Assembly (NCBI GenBank): GCA_051453625.1 | Contig: JBOZIK010000001.1 | Span: 200,871,271 to 200,935,270 of the forward strand | Origin: Welwitschia mirabilis | Taxonomy: Eukaryota; Gnetophyta; Gnetopsida; Welwitschiales | Direction: 5' to 3' | Length of the DNA: 64,000 bases | Part shown: piece by piece, positions 49,660 to 62,105 of the stretch | How the letters are laid out: every line of letters begins with the position of its first letter | Position numbering within the stretch: position 1 is the stretch's first letter | The notes under the pieces: model-generated | Told to the model about the DNA's origin: nothing | The model's database searches: none | Seen by the model: only the letters and a program-made list of their open reading frames with translations | Translations under genes and position numbers: made by a program

Positions 49660-49928
49660 TTTCTTCATCTCTTAAAACATTTCATTTTTAAAACTTGTAG
49701 GAGAGAGCATTTTCTCAATACTAGAAAACTAAAGAAACACATATAAAAAACATTCAAAAATATCCATGCTAGAAATGGTTTAATTTTATTGTGTCCTAAA
49801 TTAATTATTTATAGTTTTAACTATTTTATTCAAATAATGCCACCATATAGGATTTTGATGTTAAAAATTACAATAACTTAATAGCTATAATTACCATGGA
49901 AATTACAACTTAGGTTTTGATACCAAAA
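49660..49928 (-). mobile_element. Array internal remnant 5 with single PBS
   Basis: PBS complement gttttgatacca at 49914-49925; the second copy seen in remnants 3, 4 and 6 is absent, so this remnant is shorter. Confidence 0.65.
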
Positions 49929-52341
49929 TATAAAGTCCATGTTTTTCACTTAAGGACTCAAATATTTCTTTGATTTTAAAAAATGTAACATTCACATTTT
50001 TCTTAAAGCCTAAAATAATGAATTGGTAAATATTAATAATAAATTTTTCACATCTCTAAAACTATATGTATTTGAAATGCAACTCAGGGAAGCTAGGCCT
50101 TAAGAACCATGTAGCTAAAATAGCCTATTTGGCATTGTTAATATATCAAATGACAATAACAATGTAAAATTCTAAAGGGAAAAAGGTATATGTTTTTAAT
50201 TAGAAATACCCAGGTTTTACCTTAAGTATACAAATTAAGTTAGATTTTCAAAAATTCCACTACAAAGTCACATTTTTAGCTATTTTTGATTAAACAATAA
50301 TTGTGGATAATAAAAAGACTAAAATAAGAAATTCAGATAATTTAAAATGGCTACACTTATTTAAAAACTATCTTTGCCTCTAAAAATACATCAAGATTAC
50401 ACTCTATTAGAATTTTTAATTAAGAAACATAAAAAACTTGAAATAATAACAAAATAACTTTACAAGTTAAAACATAAGAAATGATATATAAATCTAGTCT
50501 TAATAGAAATTAAAAATACAAAAAGTATAAATAAGAAAATAATAGAAATAGCTCATGTCAATAGTAGTAAGTGTTCTTCATCAATGATCAAAATTCATGC
50601 TAGCATCTGCACATGTACAAACAATATGGTATGAGAACTATGAAATTTTTCACAATACTTAGTATGCCCTAATTAGTAAAGGATGGAAAGAAAGATAACC
50701 AAAACTAAAAGAATATAGCTAATACATAAGAGTAAGACAATATCCATAAAATAGGTCCAAGGCTAGAATATGCTAATATAGGAAAAAAGACTTTGGAATC
50801 CATAAGCAACATAGAATGGTACTCTACATTTTAGTAATTCAAGAATGTACTATTAGAATAATTTAAGAACATGCTACCCAAGTTTTAGTAATCCAAGAAT
50901 CAACTATTAGAAGGGTGTTAAAATTGATCATTTATCTAAAGGTTTACTCTTATGGGAAATAATAACCCTTTAATGGGATAACCCTCTAAAGCCACATAGA
51001 CATCTTACCTTGCATAACTAAATAGGTCATAAACATAATTTAATTACCCTATTTGCTTTTATAGTTTACTTCCATGGTTAATGAAAGCCCTTCAAGTGGT
51101 CTAGTCCATGAAGACACATAATGTAGTTACCTGATTAAATTTATTTCATCAGATATAAAATAAAATTTACATCTTAAGATGTTACATGAATTAGAAGAGG
51201 CTTATAAAATTAAAACAATAATCAAGATTAACAAAGATAAGAGTTATAAGTTTTACTAAATAATCAAGATAATGCTTATATAGGGTTATGTTAATAAAAC
51301 TAAGAAATCAAGAAATAAATAAAAACATATAAGAGAATAACCCAATAATATAATTTAAAAAAAGGCATAGAACCATACAAAGATGTAATAAATTCTTGAT
51401 ACCATTTAAGATATACAAGATAAACTTAATAAATCATAAAAAATATGTAAGAAATTCTCTAAATCATACTTGAGATTTAAGTGAGGCTTTTCAATCTCTA
51501 ATAATGCCACTCTAAGATAGAAAATCTCCACAAGAAACTTAAAGGCTAAAGGGTTTTCAAAGCATTGTAACCAAGAAAAATACTCTTTTTTAGAAGGACT
51601 CAAAAGAAGTCTTGAATTTTGAGAGTGCAACCCACTACTATCTTTAGAAATCAATTTAGATTCCAGTTCCCTACCCTACTACATACTTGACCACTAGGAA
51701 TAAAGTATAACAAATATGCTTCCTATAAATAGTAAATAATAAGTAAGACTATTAGCACCTATATAATAATATATTGCATAATCATGAGAATAGTTACAAT
51801 TCAAAATACTCTTTAGCATTTACTAAAAATAAAAGAATAAAATAAAGTTAATTGTCAATCATCTCCATTCACTATAATAATTATAAATCCATAGCTCATT
51901 AGCATTTTAAAAATGAGTAATTAAATTAGTAAAGATAAACCATTAATTGTAGCTATTACAAGTATCTTTTATTTACATTAAAACAAGGAATTATGCTAAT
52001 CATTATACTTTAAATGCAATAATTACATGAAAAAATAAAATAATATTTGTATAATCACTAATTAACTACTAAAACTATATCACTAAATCAAAAAAGATTA
52101 TAAAATTAATATTACTAATTATAGTAATTACAAAAAAAGCATTTAAAATAATAATTATAGCATAAGCTTCAAATAATAAAGTAAAAAATTACATAAAAAA
52201 TAATGATATGCTAGTAAATCAATAATAAATAAAGATTCTAGCAATTAAATCAGCTTAAGAGGATTTATCATAAAAAATTTTTCTATTATTTTTATGAAAT
52301 ATTTAGGCTAAATCTTAAGACTTTTAAAATTTGAATGTGAT
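49929..52341 (-). repeat. Array LTR 6
   Basis: About 2.41 kb. Sense-strand frame 51654-51406 is homologous to that at 43289-43071. Confidence 0.7.
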
Positions 52342-52697
52342 ATTTTTTCACCCCTTAAAAAGTTTCATCCTTAGGATTTAAAAAATAATTCTTAGGGATC
52401 TACATGAAATCATGTATATAAAATTCATTTTTCCAACACTAGAAAACCAAAGAAACTATAGAAAAAGAATTTAAAAAAACATCTAGCTTAGATATAGTTT
52501 ACTTTTCTTGTGTTTTAAATTAATTAATTATAATTTTTAATTATCTTATTTAGTAAATATCATAATCTAGGTTTTGATGTTAAAACTTGTAACAACTAAA
52601 TAACAATTATTCCTAGAGAAATCACAACCTAGGCTCTGATACCAAAATGTAACATCCAACGTTTTCAACCATAAACTTTAAAGGTATATCTAATACT
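52342..52697 (-). mobile_element. Array internal remnant 6 with doubled PBS
   Basis: Contains the best-preserved PBS of the array (52633-52644) and a decayed second copy at 52686-52698. Confidence 0.7.
52633..52644 (-). promoter_or_regulatory. Exact tRNA-iMet primer binding site (minus strand)
   Basis: gctctgatacca on the plus strand, i.e. TGGTATCAGAGC on the minus strand: 12 of 12 bases of the standard plant site. This sets the orientation of the array. Confidence 0.9.
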
Positions 52698-54755
52698 AAA
52701 ATGTAAGATTCATATTTTTCACAAAAAAAAGATCAAGTATTACTTTCATTTTTTTAAAAAAATGTAACATTCACATTTTTCCATAAACCTAAAAATAATG
52801 AATTGATAAACATTAAGATGATATTTAAGATTAATAGACAACTTTATTTGCATATTTAAAACTATTTATATTTGAAATATAATTAATAAAAGTGAGTGCT
52901 TAGGATTTGTATAGCTAAAATAGCTAATTTTGCATTAGTAGTACACCAAATAACAATAGTGATGTAAATAATCTAAAAAAAATAACAGAGTATGTTTTTG
53001 ATTAGAAACACCAAGGATTTACCTCAAAGGGTATAAATTAATCTTTGATTTTAAAAAAGTCGACTAGAAAATCACCATGTGAGTTGTTTTTAATTAAATA
53101 ATAACCATGGAATGTAAAATAACTAGAACAAGAAATTTAGACAATTTGCAAAGAGCTACACCTATTGAAAAACACATTTTACCTCTTAAAATACATCAAA
53201 ATTGCTTTTTCTTAGAATGTTTACATAAGAGCTATCAAAAAATTTCAATAATAATAAAATAACTTTACTAGTTAAAATGTAAGAAATGGTTTACAAATTT
53301 AGTTTTAATATAAATTTTAAATACATAAACTATAAATAAGAAAAAATATAAATAACTCATGTTAATAGCAACAAACATTTCTTCATTAATGACCAAAACC
53401 CATAGTAGCATCTGCACCTACACAAATAATATACTGCTACTCTTAACACAAATTGCAAATAAATAAACTATAAATACAAAAAAAAAATAAAATAACTCAT
53501 GTTAATAGTAGTAAGTGTTTCTTCATCAATGACCAAAACCCATAATAGCATCTTCACTTTCATTAAAAAATGTGGTATGCAAACTATGAAGTCCATCATA
53601 TTCCCTAGTGCAGCCTAGGTAGTGGAGGGTGAAAATTATCCAAGAGTAAGATAATATCCATAAGATAATATCCAAGACATAAGAGTAAGATAATATCCAC
53701 AAGATACATCTAAGACTAGAATATGCTAAGATAGAAAATTAGACTTTTGGATCCATAAGCAACACAAAATGGTATTCTAAGTTTTAGTAATTTAAGAACG
53801 TATTATTAAAATAATCCAATAATGCACTATCCTAGGTTTAATAATCTAAGAATGCATTGCTAGAAGAGTGTCAAAATTATCTAGAGGTTTAGTTATATGA
53901 TCAATAGGAACTTTTTAAATGGCATAAATCCTCTAAATCTACACAAATGTGCTATTATGCATAACTAGATGGATAATAAACATACTTCAATCACTTTATT
54001 TACTCTGAAAATTCACTCCCATAACCAATGGGAGCCTTTAAGTGCTTAATCCTTAAAGCTACATAATTCAGTTACATGTGTAACTTTATTTCGTTAGACA
54101 TAAAGTCATATTCACAATCCAAGATGTTACAGAATTAGAATAGGTTTACAAAATCGAAATATTGATTAAGATTAACAAAGATAAGAGTTACAAGTTTTAC
54201 TAGAAAGACAAGATGATGCTTATATAGGGTTATCTTAATGAAACAAATAAATCAAGAAATAAATGAAAAGATATAAGGGAATAACTCAATTAATAACAAG
54301 AAAAAGACATAGTATCATACAAAGATGCAAGAAATCCTTAGTAACATACAAGATATATGACAAAAATCTAGGAACCATACAAAATATGTAATAAATACAT
54401 AGTACCAAAACTTAGATTTAAGTTATGATTTTTAATCTTTAAGCATGCTACTCTGAGATAGAAAATCTTCATAATTCAGTTAAAAGACAGGGGGTTTTTA
54501 AAGAATTATAGTCAAGAAAGATAATTCTAAGGTCTCAAAAGGAATCTTAAATTTCAATAGTCACACAACTCACTATTATCTTTAGAAAATTGTTTTGATT
54601 CCATTTTCCTACCTTACTATATACTTGACCACTAGGAATAAAGAATAATAAATATGCTTGCCATAATAGCACCTATAATAATATATTTTATAACCATGAT
54701 AGTAGTTACAATTCAAAAGATTATTTAGCATTTATTAGAAATAAAGAAGAATAGA
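52698..54755 (-). repeat. Array LTR 7 (truncated at its start)
   Basis: Follows the unit up to about 54755 (gaaataaagaagaatag), then unrelated sequence begins. A 140-bp local duplication lies inside. Confidence 0.65.
53310..53589 (-). repeat. 140-bp tandem duplication inside LTR 7
   Basis: actcatgttaatag occurs at 53354 and 53494, with the following caatgaccaaaaccca-like string also doubled. Other units have this part once. Confidence 0.8.
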
Positions 54756-55429
54756 CCTTCAGAAATCTAGATTTGATAGTATGCTAGATGTACTTTTAAT
54801 GAACATGAGACTATAAAATTTCCTATATCACACTTTATTAGAAAATAGTAAATAAGAATTTAAACATCATATAAGCTAAGAAATCCTTCTTAGTATTACA
54901 ACAACAAAAGTCATCATTCTCTCATGACATGAACTCGAAGAATCATCTGGCCTTTTATGAAAAACCCCATAAAAATGAATCTTTTGATCTTAAAAGATCT
55001 AGTCAATAATTAAAAAAAATTAAATATGTTAATAAATGATCTTTAGAGTTTTAAATAGCCACTAATAATGAACAAGCTAAAATAAATGCTTTAATAGCTC
55101 AAGATCCTTAATGTCTAGAATAAGAAATAAATTAGTTATTTCAAACTACAACCCACCTATTAATCACATTTAATAAGAGAGAAAATGATAAGCTTTCAAA
55201 TGAATCTGTTCCCAAGTTAAAGAGTGTCAACATAGTTAAATAAAATGGGAAAGTAAAGGACATTAATTCTATCTCATATAGAAGTGGCACCTAGCTAAAC
55301 AAACATGTTTAATCATCTAGAAAAAAAATATTTCACATTCAACTTATTATCTTGAATCATATCTAAATCCAAAAAAAGATAATCAAAATGATATGAAGAT
55401 ATTTAAATTTGAATAGTCATAATATAATT
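54756..55429 (+). other. Probable upstream gag area of third gypsy fragment
   Basis: Leads into a gag C-terminus on the same strand. Asn/Lys/Gln-rich frames broken by stops fit a gypsy gag, but no diagnostic motif was found. Confidence 0.35.
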
Positions 55430-56040
55430 CATTTTTAAATGTATTGCATCATTGGGAAAGAGACAACTTAAAGAGAAATATATAAAAGTCTTTAATAAGG
55501 TGAAAATAAACAATTTACTTTTGGATTTCATTAAAGAAATCCCATCTTATACTAAGTTTATTAAATAAATTTGCATAGTAAAAACATAAATGAATGTTAG
55601 AAATAATTCCTTTATAGCTAACATGCAAGTTATATAATCCAAAAATAAATTTTTTTAAAGTTTCAAGACCTTAGTTTCCAAATAATTATATGTATCATAG
55701 AAAATGAAAGAATTGATAAAGCTTTACTAAATTTAGAAGCTAGTATAAACTTACTACCTTATTTATTATATAAATAACATAGATGAAAAGAACTAAAGAA
55801 AACAAAGATAACTTTGCAACTTGCTAACCAGTTAGCCAAGGTAACCAAAAGAATAGTGGAAGATGTTATAATACAAGTGAATAAATTTTACTATTGAGTG
55901 AACTTGGTAGTTATAGAGATTAAAGATAATGCAATGGGATTTCCTCTCATAGTAGAAAAATAATTTATAGTAGTTTCTAATACTTTAATCAATTTTATAA
56001 GTGTATTTGTAAGGATATTATTTGGGAATATGAATATAGA
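55430..56040 (+). pseudogene. Third Ty3/gypsy gag C-terminus and protease (broken)
   Basis: LKEKYIKVFNKVKINNLLLD and IKEIPSYTKFIK (55475-55568) match the gag end of Athila/Tat-like elements, where members have V-N-I-P-L-L-D-x-I-x-x-x-P-x-Y-A-K-F-L-K. The protease frame (55695-55990) reads ENERIDKALLNLEASINLLP, then KTKITLQLANQLAKV, IVEDVIIQVNKFYY and GFPLIVEK. The active-site Asp is Asn (L-N-L-E-A for D-L-G-A), both G to A type changes. It is the same subgroup as 2463-2870. No RT follows within the next kilobase, so the element is 3' truncated or split. Confidence 0.8.
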
Positions 56041-59000
56041 TCTGCAAGTCTTCAATATTGTTAAAAAAATTCATAGATGAATTAAAAGATATAAATTTAA
56101 TTAAGATAGATGATAATGAAACCCTTGAAACCATATTGTTCTCTAAAGATCATTCTTATATATACCCTATAAGAAACTAGAATGCACTTTCTAGAGAAAT
56201 TATAGCTATATGACACCTCATAAATAACATTCTAATCAAGACTATTCTACATAGAAAACTTTCTAATGAAGAGTTTATTTCTAAAGTTAAAATTAAATCT
56301 CTTATAACTGACCTGAGATATGCACCCATAAGATATAACTAACCCAACCTAATATTAAGCTTTACATAATTACCTACTTTTTAAGAATTATTCTTATCTT
56401 TTGAGATCAATAAACATAAGTAGGATATAATATGTCTAAGCTCCAACCTAGGGGTATAATCTAATTATGCACAAAACTTACTTAGGAGGAAATATTAAGC
56501 CTAGTAAAGAATTAATAAGTTAATCTTAACATAGAATTCAAAACTTTTTAACTTATAGAACAACTTTCTATATGTAAATTAGTCCTTTTTAAGTTTTTGA
56601 AATGTTTTCTTATGATGCCATTCATATTCTAAGTTCTATAATCTTAAAAATATATCTATATAGGCCATGACTTTTATCTTCTTTCTTTGATCTGAAACTC
56701 TAGAAAATATATAAAAATTAATACTTAAGTTAAAATTGGTATCTCTTAAGAGATAAAATTTTGTTAATGTTATGTTGTAAAATTTATTTTTCTCTAAGAC
56801 CTAGAGGTTGGATAATATTAAAGACATCTAGTTCATTTTATTAAACTTTAAATCTTTATATATCTCTTACTAATTATCTAATTAAGGATTTATTAGATAG
56901 GAAATTCTTAAGTAATACGATTAGCTTTTGTTATGCACAACATACCTAATATTCTATATGAACTTTAAATATGATTATGGATTTATATAAATATAGAAAA
57001 ACTCCTCTAGTTAGGAAATTTTTTTACTCTAAAGATAGAGTTAGCTATTTCTATACGATATGTGGAGAGAAAGAGAGGAATGCAAGGTGGAAAAAGAGGA
57101 AGAGGAGTAGAGACAGAGAAGGTATGTTGATGTGGAGTAATACAAATCATAGATGAAAAATATCTTCATAACATCCACTCATTTTTATGAGGAGGATGCA
57201 ATCATATATGTAAACCTTTATAATACTTACTCATATCATAAATAAGATACATGTGTATACATGAAGACCTTTATAAGGAAATTTCCCTCATTAAAAAAAA
57301 AGGAAAGAGTGGATTTAAGAGGGGGAAGGGGGTGGAGGAAAAAGGAAGAAGAAAATAAAAAGAGGAATAAAATGCATATTCGTAAGAAGAGCATACCCCT
57401 TATTGAAGATCTTAACTTCTGTGGAAAAGATAACATTATATACATTTATATATATTAAATATTTTCATTTAAATGGGGAAGGCATGCATTATATGATTTA
57501 AATACCTTTATGTGCATGATATCTCAAATCTGAAAAAACAAAAAAAAAAAATGAAAAAAGAAGAAACAATAAAATAAGAGAGAACATTCTTATATAAAGA
57601 GAATAATACATTCTACTTGATGAAGACCTTCATGTTCTTTATATCTATAATGCAGAAGATACATTTCCTAAGTAGAAGCCTTCAATTATTATGAAAAAGA
57701 TATGCACTATATGTTAAATACATCCATACTGTTATAATCTATTATGGAAATGACATATGCTAATATCTCTCTATAGGGCACTACTCATAAAACCTAGGTA
57801 ACTAGTGTAAACATGTACTACTTGTACTACTTTGAAAAATTAAAACTAATGAAATCATTATTTATGATGAGGAATGACAAGTATGGATATAGATAATTAA
57901 CATCTTCATAAACATAGTTTAAGCTACAGTTAAAGATCATCTATATCATCACACTTATTATTTATTTTAATTTATATCTTTTACTTGAGACATATATAAT
58001 TTACATCTCACAAAATATTTAACTAATTAAAAATCTAGAATGTATTATTTGATATGGCATAGTAAATTTGGATGCGAATTTTTAGGAACCTTTATTATTA
58101 AGAAAACTTTTATTTCATGTTTTTGATGGACTTATAAGTTGAAGTAATCTATAATAAAAATACATTAAAGCATACATATATCAAACATTGAATTAAATAT
58201 TTTGATAATAAAGTCTAAAATAATAGTTATGATAAATTTTTAGAACATAAAGTTTTTTAAATTCATTTATTTGATTAACTCATCCTCTTGTTTTCTACCT
58301 CTTATCTTTTGTATAATAAACCCTCTTAACTTGAAAATAAATGTAGTTTTAAGCCTTATCTAATTAATAGCATCATGAGTAATATGCTTCAAGGATTTGA
58401 ATTAAATACATTAAGATATATATGAGATATTATTAATTAATTATGTTTAGTTTTGAATAATGTACATAATTGTAGGTTCATAGCTTAGATGCACTTACAT
58501 TAAAAAGAAATGCATAAAAGAAATTTTTAACCTATTTTCAACTCATTGCCCTAAGTTTAAACTTAACTCTTTTCAGCTACAAATCCTAATGTAAAGCCAA
58601 ACATAATTAAAAAATTTAAAAAATAAAGTTAAAATTAAGCCTTAATTCATATAATCTCTAATATTAACTCTCCATATCATCAACTAAATCAATATTTTAT
58701 ATTTTCTTAATTATTTAAAAAAATCTTAATTACTATTTATTATAGCTACTAGTTTCATCATTGATATGTTGTTGCCTAGAACTTGTGCTAATCTAATCCA
58801 TCCTCCTTTGTGTAGTTCCATAGGTGACGTCATTTTTTCACAACTTTAACCTACACTACCTATCTAAGATCTAAGACTATTCAATTTTCTATCTATTTCA
58901 ACCTTATCAACTTATATCTACACACTTTAGCTAGCATCATTATCACTTTTACCAATGCCACCATCCTTCTAAAACACCTATCAATCATTATTCTTTTAGA

Positions 59001-60508
59001 TCTAATTATAAGGGATTTCCTCCTAAAAGGTATTCTTCAGTATGATAAAATTTCTTCTTGTTTCTCTTTTTTTTCTATCTTATTCTTATCTATCTTTTAT
59101 CTATAATGATTTTGTAATAATTAATATAGAAGTATGTGTCTTTTCTTTTTTTTTTTATGAAGTTATGTAATATTTTCTAATCTTGTAAATTAATTTAAAC
59201 ATTGAGAATAATGTTTGGAATGATTTGAAGGATGGGGAGAATAGATGGTTATTTTTTAGATTTTTCATTGAGAATCATTTAAATTATGTAAAAGTTCATA
59301 TATTTTCTTTACTCTAGAACATTTAAAAATTTAAAATTTAAAATTAAAATTAGATCTTTATGAGAAGTTTCTTTCAAATCTTATAATTACATGATCTAAG
59401 ATACATTCTCTAGCTAATGATCATGGATTCTAAGCTTATTGTTTCTATAATCTTATTAATATAATATGGTCCAATGTGAATACATCATATGTTTTGGATC
59501 AGGGTTATTTATTAAAGCCATTATTCAGAAATCTGTAATCTTAGGAAACCTTATGTTATGAAAAATATTAATGTGTCTTATAACAAATTATATTCCACAT
59601 GGATTATAAAAAAGAGTAATAACTCTAAACCCCTGTATAAGAGACTTAATTGATGTAATGAAATTGAAGAAGCTTGATTCCTCTTAAAGGGAAGAATGAA
59701 ATGCTAGAGAATTTGCATTAGATCTTATTTCTTGATTTTTAATTAATGATTTATCTTTTTAATATGCCTCATTTTATGATTGAAAGATTGAAATAAGTTT
59801 AGATTATTCATTGTTCCTATTTTTTTAAGCTTGAATAAGATTCATTCTTCATTATCACATTTTATTTAAAATACTTCAATATTTAAAGATTCAAAGAAAG
59901 ATCATAAAAAAGATCATGTAATTAAGATGAAAAATAAGGTTATTTTAATAATTAAGGAAGATTTAAAGTTGCATTTAAAATATTTGATCAAATATTGATG
60001 ATCTTTGAATCTTTATACAAATATTTAATCATTCCAAGGTGTTATTTTGTCATCTCATCAAATGAGAAAAAGATTTTAGTATTTGAAGAAAGATCTTGAA
60101 ATAAATACATTTTTAAGGCTTTAAGTTCACATTTTAAATACGTTGATCTAAATATAATGGTATATGAGTTAGCATTCATATTTTACCATTAAAATTTCAT
60201 TTTAGTATTTTTTAGACCTTATTTTAGAACTAACTTATAGGATAGTTGTCTTTCAATAGGTAGACATTTATAATATATGAAACAAAAATATTTCAACCTT
60301 AAAGACATCTTTACAAATTTTAATTTTTAAGTCATTAAAATAATATAGTTTACTAGTTTTAAATAAATCCTTATATAATTGAAATATGATTATAGAGAAA
60401 AAAATTTAGGATAGATGTTTAATAATCAAAAACATCTTTTACAACAAAGATGCCTTTAATACATAGTAGTCAAAATCAACTAGAATTATCAAGCTTTCAC
60501 TAATAAAG
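56041..60508. other. 4.5 kb without a recognised gene
   Basis: The first 300 bp may still belong to the gypsy fragment. Purine-rich tracts lie at 57061-57120 and 57281-57375; three loose copies of a gaagac/gatcttaactt-type string occur between 57400 and 57720. TGACGTCA, a bZIP core palindrome, occurs once at 58825-58832. AATATTTGATCAAATATT at 59979-59996 is a perfect 18-bp palindrome. The right part probably contains the 5' LTR of the next copia element, whose start I could not find. Confidence 0.4.
57281..57375 (+). repeat. Purine-rich tract
   Basis: Almost only A and G, including gagggggaaggggg, unlike the rest of the window. The frames on both strands here are low-complexity. Confidence 0.8.
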
Positions 60509-60520
60509 TGATATCATAGC
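60509..60520 (+). promoter_or_regulatory. Decayed tRNA-iMet primer binding site
   Basis: tgatatcatagc, 10 of 12 bases of the standard site, preceded by ctaataaag, as copia LTR ends often are (ctaaca plus a few bases). Positions just before the gag remnant support it. Confidence 0.5.
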
Positions 60521-60639
60521 ATAAGGTAAAGATATAGATATCTAAAAAATATTGGATTAAAAGATCACAAAGGTTAGTTTCATACTCATTTTAATATGCC
60601 AAAGGAGATACTTAGGTGCTTAATTATCTTTAATGGGGG

Positions 60640-61560
60640 TTAGAATTTTACTTATTAGTGTTAGTTAATAAAGGCATTACTTCAATTAAATGAATGTTAT
60701 GATGTGATTTAAAATGATTTATTTGATCCTGTAAATCCTAATGTGTTAAATAAAGATTAGAAAAAAAAATATGAATCAAATAAGAGGCATAATGAATTGG
60801 CCAAGATGATCATATGAACATTTGTAAGTGAAGTTATTGAAGCTAGAATAATAGAAAAAAAAATGCAAAGGATCATTAGGCTATATTAAAAATACATTCA
60901 GAGAAAGCTAATAAAACATGTAAATCAAATAGTTAAAGTAACAACCAAACTTTAAAAATATCTACATCACAAGAGGTGATTCCCTTATATATTTTTTTCA
61001 AAGAATGTATCAAGCAATTAAAAATATTGATGAATATAACTTTGGATTCACTAAAAGGTAAAAGATAGATAGAATAGTTCAATTTTTTTATAATAATGTT
61101 GGATATAACAATCTATGATAACGTTTCTTAAAATAAAAGATCTTAATACTTTAGTATTTGATGCAATGGTTACTCATATAAAAACCTTTAGATACTCAGA
61201 AAGTAAAGTACTTTCACAAGATAAAGGCCTATTTTGTAAAGTTCCAAAGAGGAAAAGAAAGAAGTGGTAGGTTTATTAAAGGCAAAGGACGACAAAGTTA
61301 TCCAAATCAATAAGAAAATAATTAAACCTCTAACTTTTTTCAAAATAAAGAAAGGAAATAAATTTTCAAATGTTTTTAGAGAGGAATAGGATCATTCCTA
61401 AGAGGTAATGTATTTTATGATTGAAGAGAAAGAGGTAATTTCTTTCAAAAAATGTTTAAAACTCAATACTCTAAAAAAGACACAAAGAAAGATGAACTAT
61501 GATGCACAAATTGGAAAAAATAAAGCTATAGTAATGATAAATATTGGTGAAAAGTGGGTT
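60640..61560 (+). pseudogene. Second copia gag with ruined zinc knuckle
   Basis: Weak gag motifs in shifting frames: KALLQLNECYDVI near 60672 and DPVNPNVLN near 60728, then Lys-rich helices, and a basic Gly/Arg/Phe tract after 61380 in another frame (IGSFLRGNVF). At 61503-61550 the frame reads CTNWKK-stop-SYSNDKYW. The spacing is that of a C-x2-C-x4-H-x4-C knuckle, but three of the four metal ligands (second Cys, His, last Cys) are Trp, Tyr and Tyr. It precedes an intact-spacing protease, which supports the assignment. Confidence 0.65.
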
Positions 61561-61699
61561 TTCTAATCCTTTCAATTACTCATGCCTTATCCAAACCTAT
61601 TGAAGAATGTGAATCATCTACTTTTCAACCAATAATTGACAAGAAAAATCAAGTTGAATGAGGGATAGAAAACTATTTATCCTTAGTTTCTTTAAAAAG

Positions 61700-62105
61700 T
61701 ATTGATTGTTCCACATGGATTGTGGATAGCAGTTATTCAAATCCCATGACTCTAAATAAGAATTTATTTATTAATTATGTGCTTTCTAATTTGGAATCCA
61801 TCAGAGTTGATGGTGGTACCTTTACCAAAGTATCATGCACTAGAGATGTTAAAATAAACATCCAAGATGAAATATGGATAAATGTTGATGATGTCTTTTA
61901 TGTACACAAGCTTTCTAATTCATTACTTTTTATTAGACAAATGGTTCAAAGAAGCAACAAAGTTATGTTTAATAAGAATGATTCTAACATAAAGACTAGT
62001 ATAAGCTTTTCTACTACTCTTCAAAGAATACCAAACCAAATCTATGCATTGGTTTTAATGGAAGATAAAATACCAAGTAAAAATTTAGAACTTATGTCAA
62101 CATAA
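61700..62105 (+). pseudogene. Second copia aspartic protease (active site mutated)
   Basis: The frame from about 61713 to a stop at 62105 reads WIVDSSYSNPMT, then SIRVDGGTFTKVSCTRDVKI, VDDVFYVHKLSNSLLFIRQM and NQIYALVLMED. The copia pattern is W-I-x-D-S-G-A-S/T-x-H-M-T; here Gly is Ser (61731-61733, GGT to AGT type), Ala is Tyr and His is Pro. The L-x-x-V-x-Y-V-P-x-L-x-x-x-L-L-S-x-x-Q pattern is otherwise well kept. This is the best-preserved retroelement frame of the window. Confidence 0.85.

Larger units (their letters stand above)
32236..54755 (-). mobile_element. Tandem array of long chromovirus-like LTR units
   Basis: About seven copies of a 2.7-2.8 kb unit follow one another on the minus strand. 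One anchor, an ataactatggaatctaaa-like string, recurs near 32888, 35666, 41551, 44842, 47618, 50294 and 53101. Other anchors are a string like gctagcatctgcacctacat, one like aatatgctaatcatggtac, and a gctctgatacca-type PBS complement. Read on the minus strand, each unit is an LTR of about 2.4 kb, then PBS, about 0.3 kb, and a purine-poor remnant of a gaggatgaaactttttaag-like string just before the next LTR starts tgttaca. That last string is what I recall of Tekay/Del chromovirus pol ends. No gag or pol is present. Confidence 0.75.

Noticed and set aside
57236-57458. Overlapping basic (plus) and Phe/Ser-rich (minus) frames
   Set aside because: Both come from the purine-rich tract; low complexity only.
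58825-58832. TGACGTCA palindrome as a bZIP regulatory site
   Set aside because: Single occurrence with no gene nearby; cannot be separated from chance.
59979-59996. Perfect 18-bp palindrome as a terminator or cruciform signal
   Set aside because: AT-only apart from the central GATC; such palindromes are expected in AT-rich DNA and there is no transcript to terminate.
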